Below, piece after piece: positions 11,918 to 22,790 of a stretch of 64,000 nt of DNA (its first letter is position 1; every line of letters starts with the position of its first letter). The DNA is from Jaapia argillacea MUCL 33604 (taxonomy: Eukaryota; Basidiomycota; Agaricomycetes; Jaapiales; Jaapiaceae), in contig KL197714.1 in the NCBI GenBank assembly GCA_000697665.1, positions 467,799-531,798 on the forward strand. Direction: 5' to 3'. The notes under the pieces were generated by a model that saw nothing but the letters and a program-made list of their open reading frames with translations, did not search any database and was not told where the DNA came from. The translations under genes were made by a program, and so were the position numbers.

Positions 11918-13501
11918 ATGACGAACCCTCTCGAGATTGTAGTGATCGGTGCTGGTGAGTCTTATTTCTGTATTACCAGTTAATAGGATTCTTCTATCAT
12001 GATCTTGTCTTCTAGGTGTTATTGGCTTGACCACGGCCATTCGCATCCAGGAGAAGGGAGGGTATCATGTCAGTATTATTGCTGAACACCTTCCGAGCGA
12101 TCCGAAGAGCATCAAGTACACAAGCCACTGGGCGGTGAGTAGATTGAATAGATGATCTATCCCACCAAGTATGTTGAGTTTGGAAATAGGGTGCTCACCA
12201 TGTTAGTTTGGCCGGAGAGGATGTGAGGCAGAAAAGTGATTCCCTTTCTCAAAACAATTGGGACCTTGTTGACATCGGTTTTGCGATGCAGAGATGGACC
12301 AAGAAACATTCAAAGTGATGTGGGAGATGTCCGATCCAGCTGCTGATACCGAAGGACTTTTCCTTCGAGCAACTCAGACTGAGTATTACTGCGATGATCA
12401 TCCCCGCCCTCACCCACTGGAGAGTATGCCAGACGTGAGTGACATTTCTTTCTCAACTTTGCTTCTGCTGGGTCGAAGATCCTCGGCTGATTTACTATTC
12501 ATGATGGCCTAGTTTAAGTATCTCCCGGAGTCATCCTTGGTGCTCGGAACCAAGTCTGGGACGACGTTCACGACCCTCAATATCGACACGCCCGTCTATC
12601 TCAACTACCTCCTCTCCCGTTTCCTTGGCCGTGGCGGATCCATCGTTCGTGGATCAATTCAACACATTAATCAGGTAATCCAGGGAGGAGCGCGTGTATT
12701 CTCTGGAGCCAAGCCAGCCGGCGCTGCTCCAGTTCAAGCCGTTGTCGTATGCGCGGGGATTGGCGCTCGCTTCTTGGGTGGAGTTGAAGATCCAGATGTC
12801 TATCCTATCAGAGGTCAGACTGTGTTGGTCAGGGCACCTTGGATCCGGTCTGGCAGGACGATGAGCAGCTCAGATGGGTTGTGGACGTATATCATCCCAA
12901 GGAGGAGCGGTGATGTGTGTCTCTTCGTTCTTGTAGTGACAATGACCCTAATTCTCTGTCTTCCAGGTTATTGTGGGAGGAATCAAGGTGTCCGACGATT
13001 GGTGTGTTGCATTTCCCCGTAACACGGATTTTGCTGATCTTTGCGTGGCAGGTTCCCCACCCCCCGGGCTGAGACAACTCTGGATATCCTCACTCGTGGT
13101 CTGGCCCTTTGTCCCGAGCTCGTCCCAGCCGAGATTCGTGATAAGAGAGAGCCCGCTGTTGATGACATCTTGCCGCTTGTCATCGAAGAAGGTTGCGGCC
13201 TACGACCTGCGCGCAAAGGCGGTATTAGGCTAGAGACTGAATGGTTTGCAGACCAACGAAGCAACCATCAGGTTCCAGTGATTCACAACTACGGGTACGT
13301 AACAACTGAGTCAGGGTAGGGTTCAAAACTTAATGTGTCTGGTGCATGCTCCTCAGCCATGGTGGTGCTGGATTCCAATCATCTTGGGGGTCTGCTTCGA
13401 TGGCTCTTGAACTCCTGGAAGCCGCACTTGCTGCAGATAGAAAAGCCAATTTGATGGGTACTGTCAAGAGTACCAGAGACGAGGAAAGTCTGGGTTGGTG
13501 A
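11918..13501 (+). CDS. D-amino-acid oxidase, intact copy (unit A)
   Basis: FAD enzyme that oxidises D-amino acids to keto acids, ammonia and hydrogen peroxide. Eight exons (11918-11954, 12016-12134, 12190-12235, 12292-12434, 12513-12914, 12967-13001, 13052-13294, 13357-13501) sum to 1170 bases and give 389 residues, about the family length. VVIGAGVIGLTTA is the dinucleotide-binding GxGxxG motif, split by intron 1. SHWAGAHH follows, then TQTEYY, YPIRGQTVLVRAPW and the C-terminal signature NYGHGGAGFQSSWG, which binds FAD and substrate. The protein ends EESLGW, so the usual SKL/AKL-type peroxisome signal is not seen. The same gene is broken in units B and C, so this is the only candidate for a working enzyme in the window. 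Confidence 0.92.
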
Positions 13502-14153
13502 GAGGTGTAACTTCAATTATAGATCCCTAAAATACACCCAGGCTCAGTCAGTAATGGTGTTGCCTTGTCGCTGGTCACGCGGTCACGTCTGAATATCACG
13601 TCACATCTAGTCTTCCCAGACCGAAACTGGTCTGTCGCATCGGAGACGGACCTAGTTTGGTCACACTACCGTTGCTTATCAAACTTTGAGTTCAACTTTG
13701 TCCAGCTCTCATGCTGAGTACTCCAGTCCTCCCAGTTCATCTCGATATTTACCCTCCTGTCTGCGTAGGGAACAGACTTTCTGGTTCGTATGTAGATGCA
13801 ACTCTTCGGAAGACCGCACCGTCAACTGTGTCGGATTCTTCTGAAGATAGATAGCTACATGACGAATTAGTTACGATTCTGGTTCAGGTAGCACTTGGCT
13901 CATGGTGGAGCTCAGCGACGCCCCCTGCGTTGCTGAGCTCGGGTCCTTATAGCGTTCTCCCTGTCTGTGGGGTGGACGCAACACGGTTTGTTCCACAAGA
14001 CATCTTCGGTGCAAATGAAGCTTGCCAAACTCTCCAAATCCAACATCTGGTTTCGTCACCGCTGAAAACCTGTCGTCTAACGACAGGCTGACTTATCGAT
14101 GTCTCTGGGTCCGGTTTGAAGACCCGCTACCCTGGGTGGGCGTCTGTCCGGAG

Positions 14154-14160
14154 TATTTAA
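14154..14160 (+). promoter_or_regulatory. TATA-like box of dsRNA-binding gene A
   Basis: GAGTATTTAA lies 72 bases before the ATG at 14226. Equivalent TATTTA elements occur 69 and 72 bases before the ATGs in units B and C. Confidence 0.55.
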
Positions 14161-14225
14161 GGCCGCGCCAGGTCTGAGCGCATTGATATTTCATTCAAGT
14201 CTACCACCATCAACGTATCACTCTC

Positions 14226-15000
14226 ATGGCCGATCAACCGAGTTACGGCGAGAAAGACGGCTCTCACTCTCAACCTCCACCCACTGAAGCATTCGCAGAC
14301 TCGCCTTCTTCTGCGAATGCCTCAGGATCAGGAGGATCCGCAGGCGCTGCTCCCAATCCACCTCCACCAGCCGCGCCTGCGTCACCTCCTCCCCCTCTTC
14401 CTCCTCACCCCCCTGAATCAACCATTCCTTACTTGCCCCGGTTCAATGAACGTGCCGCGCAAGCCAGGATGGTCGTTGACTGGGATGGTGGATTTACCGG
14501 TGAACCTCACAAACCCGTTTGGACGTTAGCTTGCATCGGTGTGTAATCACGCACCATCGTAATCTTTTATATCTCACTCGTCGACACAGTGAATGGTGTC
14601 GAGAAGGGCAAAGGTGTTGGTTACTCCAAACAGTTGGCTAAGGAGGAGGCTGCGAAGATGGCTTATATTGCGTTGGGTTTTGATCAGGGTGTTGGTGGAA
14701 ACCCTGGCGGAAACCCTCACGTTCAGTCGCAGCCTGAGCCGAGGGTCTACCTCGCCGCTTTCAACGAGAAAGCGATGCAGCAACGCCTTAAAGTCGATTT
14801 CATCGCTGAATCTGGCGGCCCTTCTCACATGTTACGGTGGTATGTGAAGTGCCTAGGTATGATCGGTGTACCCCTCAGCATCTACTCTTACTGACATGAT
14901 CTTAGTTAATGGAGAACTGAAAGCTAGCGGACAGGGGAACAGCAAACGAGCAGCGAAGGAGGCTGCTGCCGAAGACGCTTATCATGCTATGGGATGGTGA
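14226..15000 (+). CDS. Double dsRNA-binding-domain protein, copy A
   Basis: Small protein of 224 residues from three exons (14226-14538, 14590-14856, 14906-15000; total 675 bases, in phase). The first 65 residues are Ser/Gly/Pro-rich and disordered. dsRBD1 runs from about residue 70 (FNERAAQARMVVDW) to GYSKQLAKEEAAKMAYIAL, the helix-2 motif that grips the RNA groove. dsRBD2 runs from FNEKAMQQRLKVDF to GNSKRAAKEAAAEDAYHAM at the very C-terminus. No RNase III, helicase, deaminase or kinase domain is attached. Proteins of this shape act as partners or competitors of dsRNA enzymes such as Dicer, but that role here is inference. Conserved intron positions and lengths in all three copies support the model. 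Confidence 0.85.
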
Positions 15001-15483
15001 ACAACAGGTCGGTCCTCATCATCATCCAAACCTTTGGCCAACTTTGTCTTGACTGCGTTGTTTCTCGTCAGTGGGGTGAGTTATGAGATTCCCTGTCGTG
15101 ATCTTCGCGCGATCTGTTTCTTCTTACTACCCGATACTATTCTGTGCCTTTGCATTAGACAATCTTGTATGTCGTGGTGTTGCTTCTATGTTGCAAGCAA
15201 TCTATATTTGTTCATCCTCGCTGGTGTGTCGTCTTTGTGGTCGGGGATCTTAGAAAGCCTTAGTATATTCTCTGCTTGCGAGGAAAATCAGCTGTTGTAG
15301 ACTGGGACGTGTCGAACTACAAGTACTTGCTTGCTTCCTTCGCTGGCTCAAACCACGGCCTCTCCTTCGACTTTCGTGCAACTAAAAGTTTACGCAGCAG
15401 CTCTGATTATTTTATGTGCTGTAACTTTGCACTTGCCTCGGCTTCTCTCCGCCATTAGCCCCGACTTGCGACGTACCGTAACT

Positions 15484-15489
15484 CACGTG
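15484..15489 (+). promoter_or_regulatory. Conserved CACGTG E-box upstream of GNAT-A
   Basis: ACTCACGTGTAC occurs 172 bases before the GNAT-A start and is kept at the same relative place in units B and C while much of the flank differs. CACGTG is the site class bound by bHLH factors, including SREBPs; which factor binds here is unknown. Confidence 0.45.
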
Positions 15490-15655
15490 TACTCGATGTC
15501 CGTGTACATCTATCAAACTCGAGGCTGTCCCTGTGATCTTCCTTGAGCGCCCGGTACCCACCTTTCACTGCTTTGACGCTCGGTCCCTCCGTAACTTTGA
15601 CTCAACCCTCGCCCCCAGCCATCTCACTCCGAGTCGAGCGTTGGCGCCTACCGAC

Positions 15656-17329
15656 ATGGCTTTCAACACAGACAGCATCACAGTCGTGCCAAGCTTCGAA
15701 CCCACAACCAAGCCAGGTCGTATAGTGTTGTGGGAGGACCTTCAGCGCTCTTCCATTGACGCTGCTCACGCCAACTCGTTGGGTGGATTCGCAGAGCGCT
15801 GCTCCTTGTTTGCTGACATTTCGAAGAAATTTATCACCGAAACACCCAAGCCCTCCATGGGCCCTCGGGCTCAGGCGGCATTCAAACAGATGGGATTAGA
15901 GCCAAACAAAACGTTGGACCTCAGGTGTCGGGGAGTTCCCGATTTTGCCCCATTCGATACACGAGCTCCAGAAAACGCTCACCCATCATCTCTAACTTTT
16001 ACCCAAGTTTCCCGCAATCCACCTCTCCCAATTACATACTCGCAGTTCGTCGGTTTCATTTACCTGATGCATCCTACCGCCGAGAACGCTCCTGCTGGAG
16101 AAGTTAACATTGGCGTTGTTGTCTCTCCAGCCTACCGTGGCGAAGGTTGTGGCAGGCAGGCAGTGGAGCTGGTCTTGAAATGGGTGTTTGGCGAGTTGGG
16201 ATACCGTCGCGTCCAGGCGATCGTCCTCGAGACTTCTCCCTCCAAGGAAGCCGCCATTCGATTGTTCACTTCATTGGGTTTCGCCAGGGAGGGTACTCGG
16301 CGTCGATCCGTTGTCAGTCGCGTTGATGGTACATGGATTAACGCCACGTACATAGCGATGCTGGACACCGACTGGGCACTACGTGACATTCGTCCTGGAC
16401 CAAGGTCAATCTGGGATGAAATGTTCGAACGTCATGAAAGGGAGCAGGAGGAGATAGCGAAGTGGGAAGAGGGAAAGGCGAGGAGGAAAGCGCTGCAGAA
16501 GCGATCCAGCACAGAGACTTTAAAAGGTGTATCGGGCACTGCTACAACTGGGAAATTTCCTCCGGTTGGAGGCTTTGCTCAGGGCTCAGGGAATTCAAAT
16601 CAAGGTCCCCTTGCATTCGAATCGGATTGGGATTTGTCCGCATCAGAGCATGAGTCTGACGCTGATTCAGAAATCGGTCGGGAGTTAGCTCTGGAATACG
16701 GAGGATGGAACTTTCGCGGGAAGCAGCAGCAGGAGGAGGAAGTCGTGGCGGACGCATTCACAAGAAACTGGGTGTTGGAGACCACTGGACCGAATGCACC
16801 ACTACTCCACCCGTCCCCTTTCAGCGACTTTGGGCATGATGCCTCAGTGGGGCCTTCCTTCTTCGATCCCGACTTCTGTAATGAGTCAACATCAAGGTCA
16901 CCCACCCCAGCAGAACAAGAGTCCGAGAGCGAGGGCGAGTTCCTCGATGCCCTTGAAAACTTGATGCATAGAGAACGACCCCAAACTGCATCGCTCACCG
17001 CTATGGTTGCCAGCTTCTTGCAACCTGCACGCGCATCTATCGTTGGTTCCTCGTCCTCCAGAAGAGCTCCCGGCACTGCGAGTGAAATATCCGATGCCAC
17101 TTCGGAATATAGCGCACCATCAGAAAACCGAGAATCATCCCCGAGTCCGCCTCCTTCCAGCGCAAGCTCCGAAGTGAGCAGATCAAGTTCACAGTGGCAC
17201 CTGTTAGAGACACGTTCATCATCTTCCCTGAGTTTGAGCTTGGACAGTGCAACGGATGATGACGATGACGACGAGTTGTCCCCGAGCACCATCGAGCTTT
17301 GTGTACTCAAGTGGGGAACTGTCTTATGA
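15656..17329 (+). CDS. GNAT-family N-acetyltransferase, copy A
   Basis: Single-exon protein of 557 residues. The GNAT core lies at about residues 120-245: FVGFIYL, then VNIGVVVSPAYRGEGCG, where RGEGCG fits the acetyl-CoA pyrophosphate-binding R-x-x-G-x-G motif, then VLETSPSKEAAIRLFTSLGF (motif B region) and a C-terminal strand. It resembles the RimJ/RimL-type acetyltransferase group; substrate unknown. The remaining 300 residues are acidic, Ser-rich and low in complexity, with a charged coiled-coil-like piece (EREQEEIAKWEEGKARR). I choose ATG 15656 (MAFNTDS) because the aligned ATG is also the start in C (MTFENDS) and can be in B. The stop used by B and C is changed from TAG to TTG here, adding about 16 residues (ending GTVL). 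Confidence 0.85.
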   Translation: MAFNTDSITVVPSFEPTTKPGRIVLWEDLQRSSIDAAHANSLGGFAERCSLFADISKKFITETPKPSMGPRAQAAFKQMGLEPNKTLDLRCRGVPDFAPFDTRAPENAHPSSLTFTQVSRNPPLPITYSQFVGFIYLMHPTAENAPAGEVNIGVVVSPAYRGEGCGRQAVELVLKWVFGELGYRRVQAIVLETSPSKEAAIRLFTSLGFAREGTRRRSVVSRVDGTWINATYIAMLDTDWALRDIRPGPRSIWDEMFERHEREQEEIAKWEEGKARRKALQKRSSTETLKGVSGTATTGKFPPVGGFAQGSGNSNQGPLAFESDWDLSASEHESDADSEIGRELALEYGGWNFRGKQQQEEEVVADAFTRNWVLETTGPNAPLLHPSPFSDFGHDASVGPSFFDPDFCNESTSRSPTPAEQESESEGEFLDALENLMHRERPQTASLTAMVASFLQPARASIVGSSSSRRAPGTASEISDATSEYSAPSENRESSPSPPPSSASSEVSRSSSQWHLLETRSSSSLSLSLDSATDDDDDDELSPSTIELCVLKWGTVL

Positions 17330-17442
17330 ATTGCCTTTCAAAGTTATGAGGATGTCTAGGATTATGGCAGGTACCCTTATTTATTCGTCTTGCTTCGTTG
17401 TTTTGTTGCGTAGCATTAGAGCAGAGGTTTCAATCTAAATAT

Positions 17443-18320
17443 TCGTCCTCGTCTGATACTGAACGACCAGGACGACTTGGACACAAGAACAAACCCTCGT
17501 GTCTTCAAACTCTAACTGATGCCTTGGAATCTGCGAAGAGGGGAGCGATGGATGAGGCGGAGGAGTTGAAGGCTGCGCTTGGTGTTTGGTGTGGGGTTGT
17601 TGGGTTGGGGCAGATTGGTTTGGCGGGGACGGGGTGGAAGTTGGGGAAGGGGAAGGACGAGAGGAAAGGGTAGTTTGAGGTTAAGCAGTTGGAGCAGAGA
17701 GCTTGGGTTAGGTTGGGTGAGCTTGTCGTACTTGATGGTATGTTCTTTTCCTTTTTTATGTGGGCGAATGGAAACCTGATGAGTAGTGGTGTTAGGTGCA
17801 GTGTCGCTGCCTAATCATTTGCAGACGTACTTAGGACCAAGAAGGGAGTTATTGAAAGGGCGAAATCGATTGGGGGTAGGATTGGGGTTGGCTGAGGTGT
17901 TTGATAGGGTTTGGGAGAGTGGGGTTTAGATGTTGGTCATCTCGTTGAAGAGACTACGATGGAAGTGGATGAGAGTGAGCAGGCGATTGGTTGTTTGCTG
18001 AGGTCGACGATCCTCTGTCGACAAATCTTCCCTTCGTACTTTGCTGGATCGTTGGGGATTTCGGATTCTGTTTCATTTTGATGCTTTCGCCACCGCCTTC
18101 GCCTTCGAGGAAGAATGGTGTTGTGCATGCCAGTGCTGCTTTGAGGAGTACACTTGGGTCTCCTGCTTTTGATTATGGGGAGGTGGGATGGGGAAGGGAC
18201 AGGAGGAGAAGAAGTTGGCGATGTTGTTGTTGGATGCGAGGCACCAGGCTGTTGATATGAGTGTTGAATTGGAGAGGGCTTGGAGGAAGGGGAGGGTGGA
18301 GATTCGAAAAAGTGTATGTG
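17443..18320 (+). pseudogene. SREBP 3' fragment, unit B
   Basis: Clear copy of the SREBP C-terminal region (compare KRGAMDEAEELKAALGVW with KRGTVDEAEELRAALGVW). It lacks the promoter, bHLH and membrane segments. A stop follows DERKG near 17670, and two inner stretches matching about 10335-10545 and 10562-10735 are missing. It cannot make an SREBP. Confidence 0.9.
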
Positions 18321-18693
18321 TTTTGGTGTTCATGCCCCTTCCCCTCTTGTGTAATTGGCCTGGTGCGCTATACGCAGGCTCTTGGTTTATTTCACTATCT
18401 TATTTAGCACAGTACTAGTGGTTTTGCTCAGGCCAAGGTGATAGCTACGAAGACTCCGTCTCGTTTTCGTTGATAATCATTCAGGTGCATACATGCTGCG
18501 CAGGGGCACAGCCCCCGAGATTATTTCACTAGACTGTACCGAGCTTTAGGCAACTCAGGTCACGTACCGCAGGAGATTCGTTCCGCATATCTTCCGTTGA
18601 TACCAAGTTGAACATCTGTGCACGGCTTGAGTGAAGGATATAAGACCCAGCAGAACTCGGACGCAGAGGATCGAAACTGATCATTACATTCAG

Positions 18694-18841
18694 ATGACGA
18701 ACCCTCTCGAGATTGTGGTGATCGGTGCTGGTGCCAGTGGCTCTCGAACTCCCAGAAGCCGCCACTGCTGCAAATGGTGGTGAAGCAGAACTGGCGGCTC
18801 CCCTTGAGGGGACCAGAAAGGAGGAAAGTCTGGGTTGGTGA
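18694..18841 (+). pseudogene. D-amino-acid oxidase remnant, unit B
   Basis: Exon 1 (MTNPLEIVVIGAG) is fused to the last exon within GGTGCCAGTGGCTCTCGAACTC, deleting all middle exons (about 1.4 kb relative to A). The fused frame ends soon after in a TGA. The leader and TATAAG (18639-18644) are kept. Confidence 0.9.
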
Positions 18842-19489
18842 GGGGTGTAAGCCATTGACGTCGATGTGCATCCACGAAATGTATCTGTATCTTGGCAATA
18901 CTTGTATCAAACCCGTGACGCCGTGATGGTGTTCCTCGCGGGTGTCACTTCCGTGCTTCCGATGGACCGAATTTGGTCTGTCGGAGACGTCGCTCGGTCC
19001 CAGCCGCAATTTCTATCAAACTTTGACTTTGTCCAGTTCTCATGCTGAGTGCTCCGGTTCGTCTCGATATCTACCCTCCCGTCCGCGTAGGCCACGATTT
19101 TCTGGTTCGTATGTAGATGCAGCTCTTCAGAAGACCCCACCCTTCAATTGTGTGAGATTGGGTCTTCTGAAGATAGATAACTACATCGCGAATTAGTTAC
19201 TATGACGGTTCAGGTAGCACTTGGCTCGTGTTGGAGCTCAGCGACGCCTCGTGCGATGCAGGCTCAGGTCCTCACAGTGTTCTCCTCGTCAGTGACGTGG
19301 ATACAATGGTTTGGCCTCCAAAGAATGCTCTTGCCCAAGAGAATGTTCCCAAACCCTCCAAATCCAACATCTGGCTTCGTCACCGCTGAAAACCTATTAC
19401 GCCTCAGCTTCTAGGGTCATCTGACGACTTATCGATGTCGCTGGATCCGGTTTGAAGACCTACTGCCCTGTTTGGGCGTCCATCTCGAG

Positions 19490-19496
19490 TATTTAT
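19490..19496 (+). promoter_or_regulatory. TATA-like box of dsRNA-binding gene B
   Basis: TATTTAT 69 bases before the ATG at 19559, matching units A and C. Confidence 0.55.
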
Positions 19497-19558
19497 GGCT
19501 GTCTTAGGTCTGAACATCTCGATATTTCATCCGAGTCTGCCACCATCGTACCACTTTC

Positions 19559-20327
19559 ATGGTTGATCAACCAAGTTACAGTGAGATTGACGGCTCACAC
19601 TCTCAACCTCCGCCCGCTGGAGCACCCGCAGGTGGGACCTCTCCTGCGAATGCTTCAGGATCAGGAGGATCCGCAGGCTCTGCTCCTACTCCACCTCCAC
19701 CTGCAGCGCCTACGTCGTCTCCTCGCCTTGTTCCTCCCCACCCCCCTGAATCAACCATGCATTACTTGCCCCGGTTCAATGAACGTGCCGCCCAAGCCAG
19801 GATGGTCGTCGATTGGGATGGTGGATTTACTGGTGAACCTCACAGACCGGTTTGGACATTGGCTTGCATAGGTGTGTAATCACGCCTCATCGTCGTCTTC
19901 TATATCTCACTCGTTGACACAGTGAATGGTGTCGAAAGGGGCAAAGGAGTCGGTTACTCCAAGCAGCTGGCCAAGGAGGGGGCTGCGAAGATGGCTTATA
20001 TTGCGTTGGGTTTTGATCAGGGTGTTGGTGGAAACCCTGGCGGAAACCCTCACGTTCAGCCTCAGCCTCAGATCTACCTTGCTGCTTTCAATGAGAAAGC
20101 GATTCAGCAACGTCTCAAAGTCGATTTCATCGCTGAATCGGTTGGCCCTTCTCACATGTTACGGTGGTATGTGAAGTGCCTAGGTATGGTCAGTATACCC
20201 CTCAGTACCTATCCTTACTGATATGATCTCAGTTAATGGAGAACTGAAAGCTTTTGGACAGGGGAACAGCAAGCAGGCAGCGGAGGAGGAGGCTGCTGAA
20301 GACGCCTACCATGCCATGGGATGGTGA
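19559..20327 (+). CDS. Double dsRNA-binding-domain protein, copy B
   Basis: Three exons (19559-19871, 19923-20183, 20233-20327; 669 bases, in phase) encode 222 residues. dsRBD1 ends with GYSKQLAKEGAAKMAYIAL and dsRBD2 with GNSKQAAEEEAAEDAYHAM. In dsRBD2 the usual Lys of the AAK motif is Glu (AAE), which may weaken RNA contact compared with A and C. The spacer between domains is two residues shorter. It stays intact although the DAO, SREBP and GNAT copies of the same unit are broken. Confidence 0.82.
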
Positions 20328-20813
20328 ACAACCGCTCGGTCCTTATCATCCAGCCCTTTGGCCAACCTTGTCCTGACTACATCGTTCTTCGTCAGTGGGG
20401 TGAGTTATGAGGCTCCCTGTTATGATCTTCGCGCGATCTGTTTCTTCTACTGGTCGATATCATTCTGTGCCTTTGCATTAGACAACCTTGTATGTCGTAA
20501 TGTTGCTTCTATGCTGCAAGCAGTCTATATGTTCATCCTCACTGGCGTGTCGCCTTTATGGTCGGGGATAGAACACCCTGGTGTTTTCTCTGCTTTACTA
20601 ACTGATGGCAAGTACTTGCGAGGAAAATCAGCTGTCGTACTGGCACGTGTCAAACTGCAAATAGGCTCGCTTCCTCACTGGCTCAATAACTACGGCTCTC
20701 CTTCGACTTCGGTATAACTGAGCGTTGCATGTCCACCAGATCTGATTATTTTATGTGCTATAACTTTGTACTCTATCTCTGCGATTGGCCTTGACTTACG
20801 ACGTACCGTAACT

Positions 20814-20819
20814 CACGTG
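20814..20819 (+). promoter_or_regulatory. Conserved CACGTG E-box upstream of GNAT-B
   Basis: ACTCACGTGTAC, 178 bases before the GNAT-B start, matching units A and C. Confidence 0.4.
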
Positions 20820-20991
20820 TACCGGATGTCCGTGTACATCTATCGAATTCGAGGCTGTCCCTGTGGTCTTCCTTGCAGCGCCCGCTTTGATGATCCGTCC
20901 CAATGGAATTCCACAGCTTTGACTCGACTCTTGTCTTCAGTCATCTCACTCCGAGTTGAGCATTGACGACCCGGCACTTGCACCTACCGAA

Positions 20992-22311
20992 ATGACTTTC
21001 GAAACTGACAGCATCACAGTCGTGCCAAGCGTCGACCCCACATCCAAGCCAGGTCGTATAGTGTTGTGGGAGGACCTTCAGCGCTTGTCCCTTGACGCTA
21101 CTCAAGCCAGCTCGTTGGGCGGATTCGCAGAGAGCTGCTCCTTATTTGCTGACATTTCGAAGAAATTTATCAACGACACACCCAAGGCTTCCATGGGCCC
21201 TCGCGCTCAGGCGACATTCGATCAGATGGGAATAGCGCCAAACAAAACGTTGGACCTCAGGCGTCGGGGAGTTCCTGATTTTACCCCATTCGATACACGA
21301 GCTCCAGAAACCGCTCACCCATTATCTCTAACTTTTACCCAAGTTCCCCGCAATCCACCTCTCCCAATTACCTACTCGGAGTTCGTCGGTTTCATTTACC
21401 TCTCGTATCCTACCGCCGAGAACCCTCCTGCTGGAGAAGTTAACATTGGTGTTGTTGTCTCTCCAACCTACCATGGCAAAGGTTGTAGCAAGCAGGCAGT
21501 GGGGCTGGTCTTGAAATGGGTGTTTGGCGAGTTGGGATACCGTCGCGTCCAGGCGATCGTCCTCGAGACTTCTCCCTCCAAGGAAGCCGCCCTTCGATTG
21601 TTTACTTCATTGGGTTTCGCCAGGGAGGGTACTCGGCGTCGATCCGTTATCAGTCGCGTTGATGGTACATGGATTGATGCTACGTACCTAGCAATGCTGG
21701 ACACCGACTGGGCGCTACGTGACATTCATCCTGGACCAAGGTCACTCTGGGATGAAATGTTTGGACGTCATCAAAGGGAACAGGAGGAGATAGCGAAGTG
21801 GGAAGAGGGAAAGGCGAAGAGGAAAGGGCTGCAGAAGCGATCCAGCACAGAGACTCTAAAAGGTGTATCGGGCACTTCTACAACTGGGAAATTTCCTCAG
21901 GTTGGAGGCTTTGCTCAGGGCTCAGGGAATTCAAATCAAGGTCCCCTAGCATTCGAATCGGATTGGGATTTGTCCGCATCAGAGCATGAGTCTGACGCTG
22001 ATTCTGACGTTGATTTCGAAACGGGTCGGGAGTTAGCTCTGGAATACGGTGGATGGAAGTTTCGCGGGAAGCAAGAGGAGGAGGAGGAAGTCGTGGCGGA
22101 CGCATTCACAAGAAACTGGGTGTTGGAGACCACTGGACCGAATGCACCACTATTCCACCCGTCCCCTTTCAGCGACTTTGGGCACGATCCCTCAGTGGGG
22201 CCTCCCTTCTTTGATCCCGACTTCTGCAATGAGTCAACATCAAGGTCACCCACCCCAGCAGAACAAGAGTCGAGAGCAAGGGCGAGTTCCTCGATGCCCT
22301 TGAAAACTTGA
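20992..22311 (+). pseudogene. GNAT acetyltransferase copy B, frameshifted
   Basis: Open for 439 codons from ATG 20992 (an upstream in-frame ATG lies at 20956). Near 22270 a CC in copy A (GAGTCCGAGAG) is a single C here, which shifts the frame to a stop at 22309-22311. The original C-terminal frame stays open at 22308-22625 and ends at TAG. The acetyl-CoA motif also differs: HGKGCS in place of RGEGCG/RGEGYG, losing the conserved Arg and a Gly. Both changes suggest the copy is inactive, although a truncated protein could still be made because the GNAT core lies before the frameshift. Confidence 0.8.
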
Positions 22312-22790
22312 TGCATAGAGAACAACCCCAAACTGCATCGCTCACCGCTATGGTTGCCAGCTTCTTGCAACCTGCACGCGCATCTATCGTTGGTTCTTCG
22401 TCCTCCAGAAGAGCTCCCGGCACTGCGAGTGATATGGCCGATGCCACCTCGGAATATAGCGCACCATCAGAAAACCGAGAATCATCCCCGAGTCCGCCTC
22501 CTTCCAGCGCAAGCTCCGAAGTGAGCAGATCAAGTTCACAATGGCACCTGTTAGAGACACGTTCATCATCTTCCCTGAGTTTGAGCTTGGACAGTGCAAC
22601 GGATGATGACGATGACGTCGAGTAGTCCCCGAACGCCATCGAGCTTTGTGTACTCAAGTGGGGAACTGTCTTATGAGTTGCCTTTCAAAGTTACGAGGAT
22701 GTATAGGATTATGGCCGGTACTATTATTTATTCGTCTTGTTTCGTCGTTTTGTTCCGTAGCGTTAGAGCAGAGGCTTCAATTTAAATATT

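Larger units (their letters stand above)
9946..17442 (+). repeat. Tandem segmental repeat, unit A
   Basis: First of three direct repeats. It starts inside SREBP exon 3 (around TCGTCTGATAGTGAACG) and runs through DAO-A, dsRNA-binding gene A and GNAT-A to about 17442. The edge is defined by the A/B junction, where GNAT 3' flank (TTCAATCTAAAT) is joined directly to SREBP exon 3 sequence. This unit contains the complete ancestral gene order. Confidence 0.85.
17443..22790 (+). repeat. Tandem segmental repeat, unit B
   Basis: Second direct repeat, about 5.35 kb. It carries an SREBP 3' fragment with internal deletions, a DAO remnant reduced to its two ends, an intact dsRNA-binding gene and a frameshifted GNAT gene. 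The B/C junction near 22790 has the same structure as the A/B junction (GNAT 3' flank then SREBP exon 3). Confidence 0.85.

Noticed and set aside
17398-18418. SREBP-like frames in unit B as separate new genes
   Set aside because: They are partial copies without promoter, bHLH or membrane segments, with stops and internal deletions, so they are called a pseudogene.
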